A model generated the notes under the pieces. The model did not search any database. It was not told the DNA's origin and was given only the letters and a program-made list of their open reading frames with translations. This document shows positions 62,153 to 64,000 of a stretch of 64,000 bases of DNA, in pieces. Source of the stretch: Azolla pinnata. Lineage: Eukaryota > Streptophyta > Polypodiopsida > Salviniales > Salviniaceae. Position 1 is the first letter of the stretch. The number at the start of each line of letters is the position of its first letter. The stretch covers positions 1-64,000 of the forward strand of contig JBBBWG010027124.1 in assembly GCA_037176905.1 (NCBI GenBank). Direction: 5' to 3'. The position numbers and the translations under genes are program-made.

Positions 62153-64000
62153 TCACAATAGTCTCAAGAAAACAGATGCTGCTGCCACCCGGCATCGTAC
62201 ATCAGCAATGTCAATATCATGACCTCCTTCAACAAGCCCCCATTCTTCGATCTGCAAAAAACAGTTATGAGAAAATACCTTGAGCCCATACATACATAAA
62301 AAATACATATCTGAACCAACAACCTTGAGTTGTTTGAGAAGGAATGCTTTTGAAAATAGAAGCAAAAGAGAGGGAATGTGATATTGAAATACCAAGAGAG
62401 TACGGTGAGTTTTGCATTCATAGCATTTTTATCTTTAGTTATGGGACTATTATTTTTGAGCTTCATTTATAAGACTTTTATCAAAATCCCACTGGGGTTT
62501 GACAAATTTCAACTCCAGAGGTAATAGGGATGACAATAAATGGCATTACAACTTTTGGAGCCAAAAAGTTGATTCAAACGGAACAACAATCTAGCATTTT
62601 TTTTTGTCAATGATTATGCTTGGCTCTGCTGTTTTCGCAGCAAGACATGGGCTATTTCACCGAAACCTGGACTTGGAGAAAACGATGGCCAAACAAAGAG
62701 AATCTCCAGAACAAATATCTAAGGAGTTCTGACCAGTGCTATGATTTCAGTCATCTTTGAAAATGATAATTCGTTCTTCCATCACTGACAACTAGCCAGA
62801 ACTTTCCACACTACACAAATGCTTCTAGGGGTGTACCATCACTCAAATTGTCGACTACATCAAAAGGTTGGGCAATATGAATCACATACTGGACACAAAA
62901 CCCTGCTTCTAAGGGTGCCCCATCAGACAAATGGTCCATTAGATCAACATGTTGAGCAATATGAATCACAAACGGGGTTCTCTCCAACACACAATAAATC
63001 GTGCATTTTGTACCACACACTTAATTTACACTGCCAAACCTCATGCCACGCATACTGCAGACATTAATTGACACATCAAAGTCATGCATCTCGCATGATA
63101 GATAATAGAAAAGCGCAATGGTTTACAGTTACAGAAAATGCGGACTACCGGATGACTCCATGAACTTCGTTTCAATCATCATCATAATGATGAAGATTTT
63201 ATCTTCTGAAGGAGAGACCTCCAATTATGGATTCAAATGCCATACATGATTATCTAGTGATTCACCTTCTACATTTCATTTTCATAGACCTACATAACTT
63301 GAATGCACCCAATGATGGCACAAGAAAATTATTTATCATTGGAATCTCTAGGAGGAAAATTAACGCGCCACGGGTTGTACAAAATGTGATCAAATACTAC
63401 AGGACGCATGATGTAAACATTGGGACCATCATAAAATTATGACAGGTGAGACTCTTGAGCGTAGAACAGATGGAAGGCATAAGAAAAGCTAAAAGCACAA
63501 CCGCAGATGAGAATAGTATCTTAAGTTTGAGACATTGGTATTTTAAGAACAGGTTGGTTCTTCCAAAACACAGAAGGCAGATGGTTCTTTACACTGACTT
63601 TCAAGATTATATGATCTCAAAACTCACCTGGAAGTCTTCCTCAAGACGAATAATTTGGATTGCTTCATCTATGCTCAGCCTTCCACGAGAAACTGCCATA
63701 GCCACCACCAGAGATTTCGATGCAGCAGAGAGTGCATCCACTGCAGTCAGTTGCCAATTATCGGCCTCCCTCAAGGCTTTTTCCAATGCCTCCACAACTT
63801 CATCCGGTTGGTTATCCACCAAAATACTTGATGAATGGCTAGGTCTATGGCCAAATTCCTTCTCTACCCAATCTAACAAAGGATTCAACATCTCTGCTTG
63901 TAGCTCTGACAACCCCACCACAAATTGAGATCTTAAAACATGTAAAAATAAGGTATTCACTAAAATAAGAGGTGTAGCCACTCTCAATCCCCTCGATTGT
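62153..64000 (-). CDS. ATP12: ATP12-type F1-ATPase assembly factor, 3' part, runs off the window
   Basis: Two minus-strand exons are visible: the last at 62153-62251 and one from 63628 to about 63931, separated by a 1.4-kb intron. The chaperone binds the alpha subunit during assembly of mitochondrial F1-ATPase. The peptide has LNPLLDWVEKEFG, ADNWQLTAVDALSAASKSLVVAMAV, RGRLSIDEAIQIIRLEEDFQ, then IEEWGLVEGGHDIDIADV and the terminal VAAASVFLRLL. This matches the C-terminal half of plant ATP12 in order and spacing. The 5' exons lie to the right of the window. The acceptor of the 63.6-63.9 kb exon is uncertain: AAG at 63932 is used here; a downstream CAG is an alternative. Confidence 0.88.

Overview
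This window is nuclear DNA from a land plant. The genes are typical of plants: pectin methylesterase, clade-E-type PP2C, Jingubang-like WD40 protein, legume lectin, mitochondrial COQ5, plastid 2-isopropylmalate synthase, poly(A)-binding protein, RCC1 protein, MAX2 F-box protein and ATP12. Spliceosomal introns have GT/AG borders and TTTAGGG-type repeats are present. The MAX2 and isopropylmalate synthase proteins look clearly diverged from what I remember of flowering-plant versions, so a non-angiosperm land plant (bryophyte or lycophyte/fern grade) is my guess. The sequence alone does not prove it. The DNA is rich in trinucleotide microsatellites, minisatellites and small inverted-repeat elements.

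Layout. 0-6.9 kb: telomere-like repeats, the 3' half of a pectin methylesterase gene, two MITE-type elements and long microsatellites. 7-11 kb: a PP2C phosphatase (+). 11-16 kb: no gene seen. 16.1-18.2 kb: a single-exon WD40 gene (-). 18.2-22.5 kb: no gene, an assembly gap whose flanks are identical, and minisatellites. 22.6-23.7 kb: a soluble L-type lectin gene (-). 25.9-26.8 kb: a ~178-bp tandem repeat just upstream of COQ5 (26.8-29.7 kb, +, 8 exons). 31.5-36.5 kb: isopropylmalate synthase (+, 12 exons). 37.3-46.5 kb: a duplicated region with one intact four-exon gene (-, 40.0-44.6 kb) and one decayed copy (37.3-38.0 kb). 46.9-47.8 kb: a telomere-like minisatellite. 48.2-51.8 kb: poly(A)-binding protein (+, 9 exons). 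53.1-55.4 kb: RCC1 gene (-). 55.6 kb: a TTAGGG-type array. 57.5-59.8 kb: MAX2 (+, single exon). 62.2-64 kb: the 3' part of ATP12 (-), running off the right edge.

The most interesting locus is the gene at 40.0-44.6 kb. Its four exons join in frame into a 729-residue protein with an N-terminal HAD-like domain fused to a class II terpene-cyclase (alpha/alpha toroid) domain carrying an intact DVDTT motif. As far as I know this architecture is known from fungal and bacterial drimane-type cyclases and is not a normal plant terpene synthase. The HAD half has lost the usual catalytic residues. Its last intron looks like a solo LTR that landed in the coding exon; splicing at the target-site duplication appears to restore the original reading frame exactly. 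A partial tandem copy beside it has decayed.

The other genes are mostly single-copy housekeeping or signalling genes with no operon-like link to one another: strigolactone/karrikin signalling (MAX2), ubiquinone synthesis (COQ5), leucine synthesis (IPMS), mRNA translation and stability (PABP), and ATP synthase assembly (ATP12).
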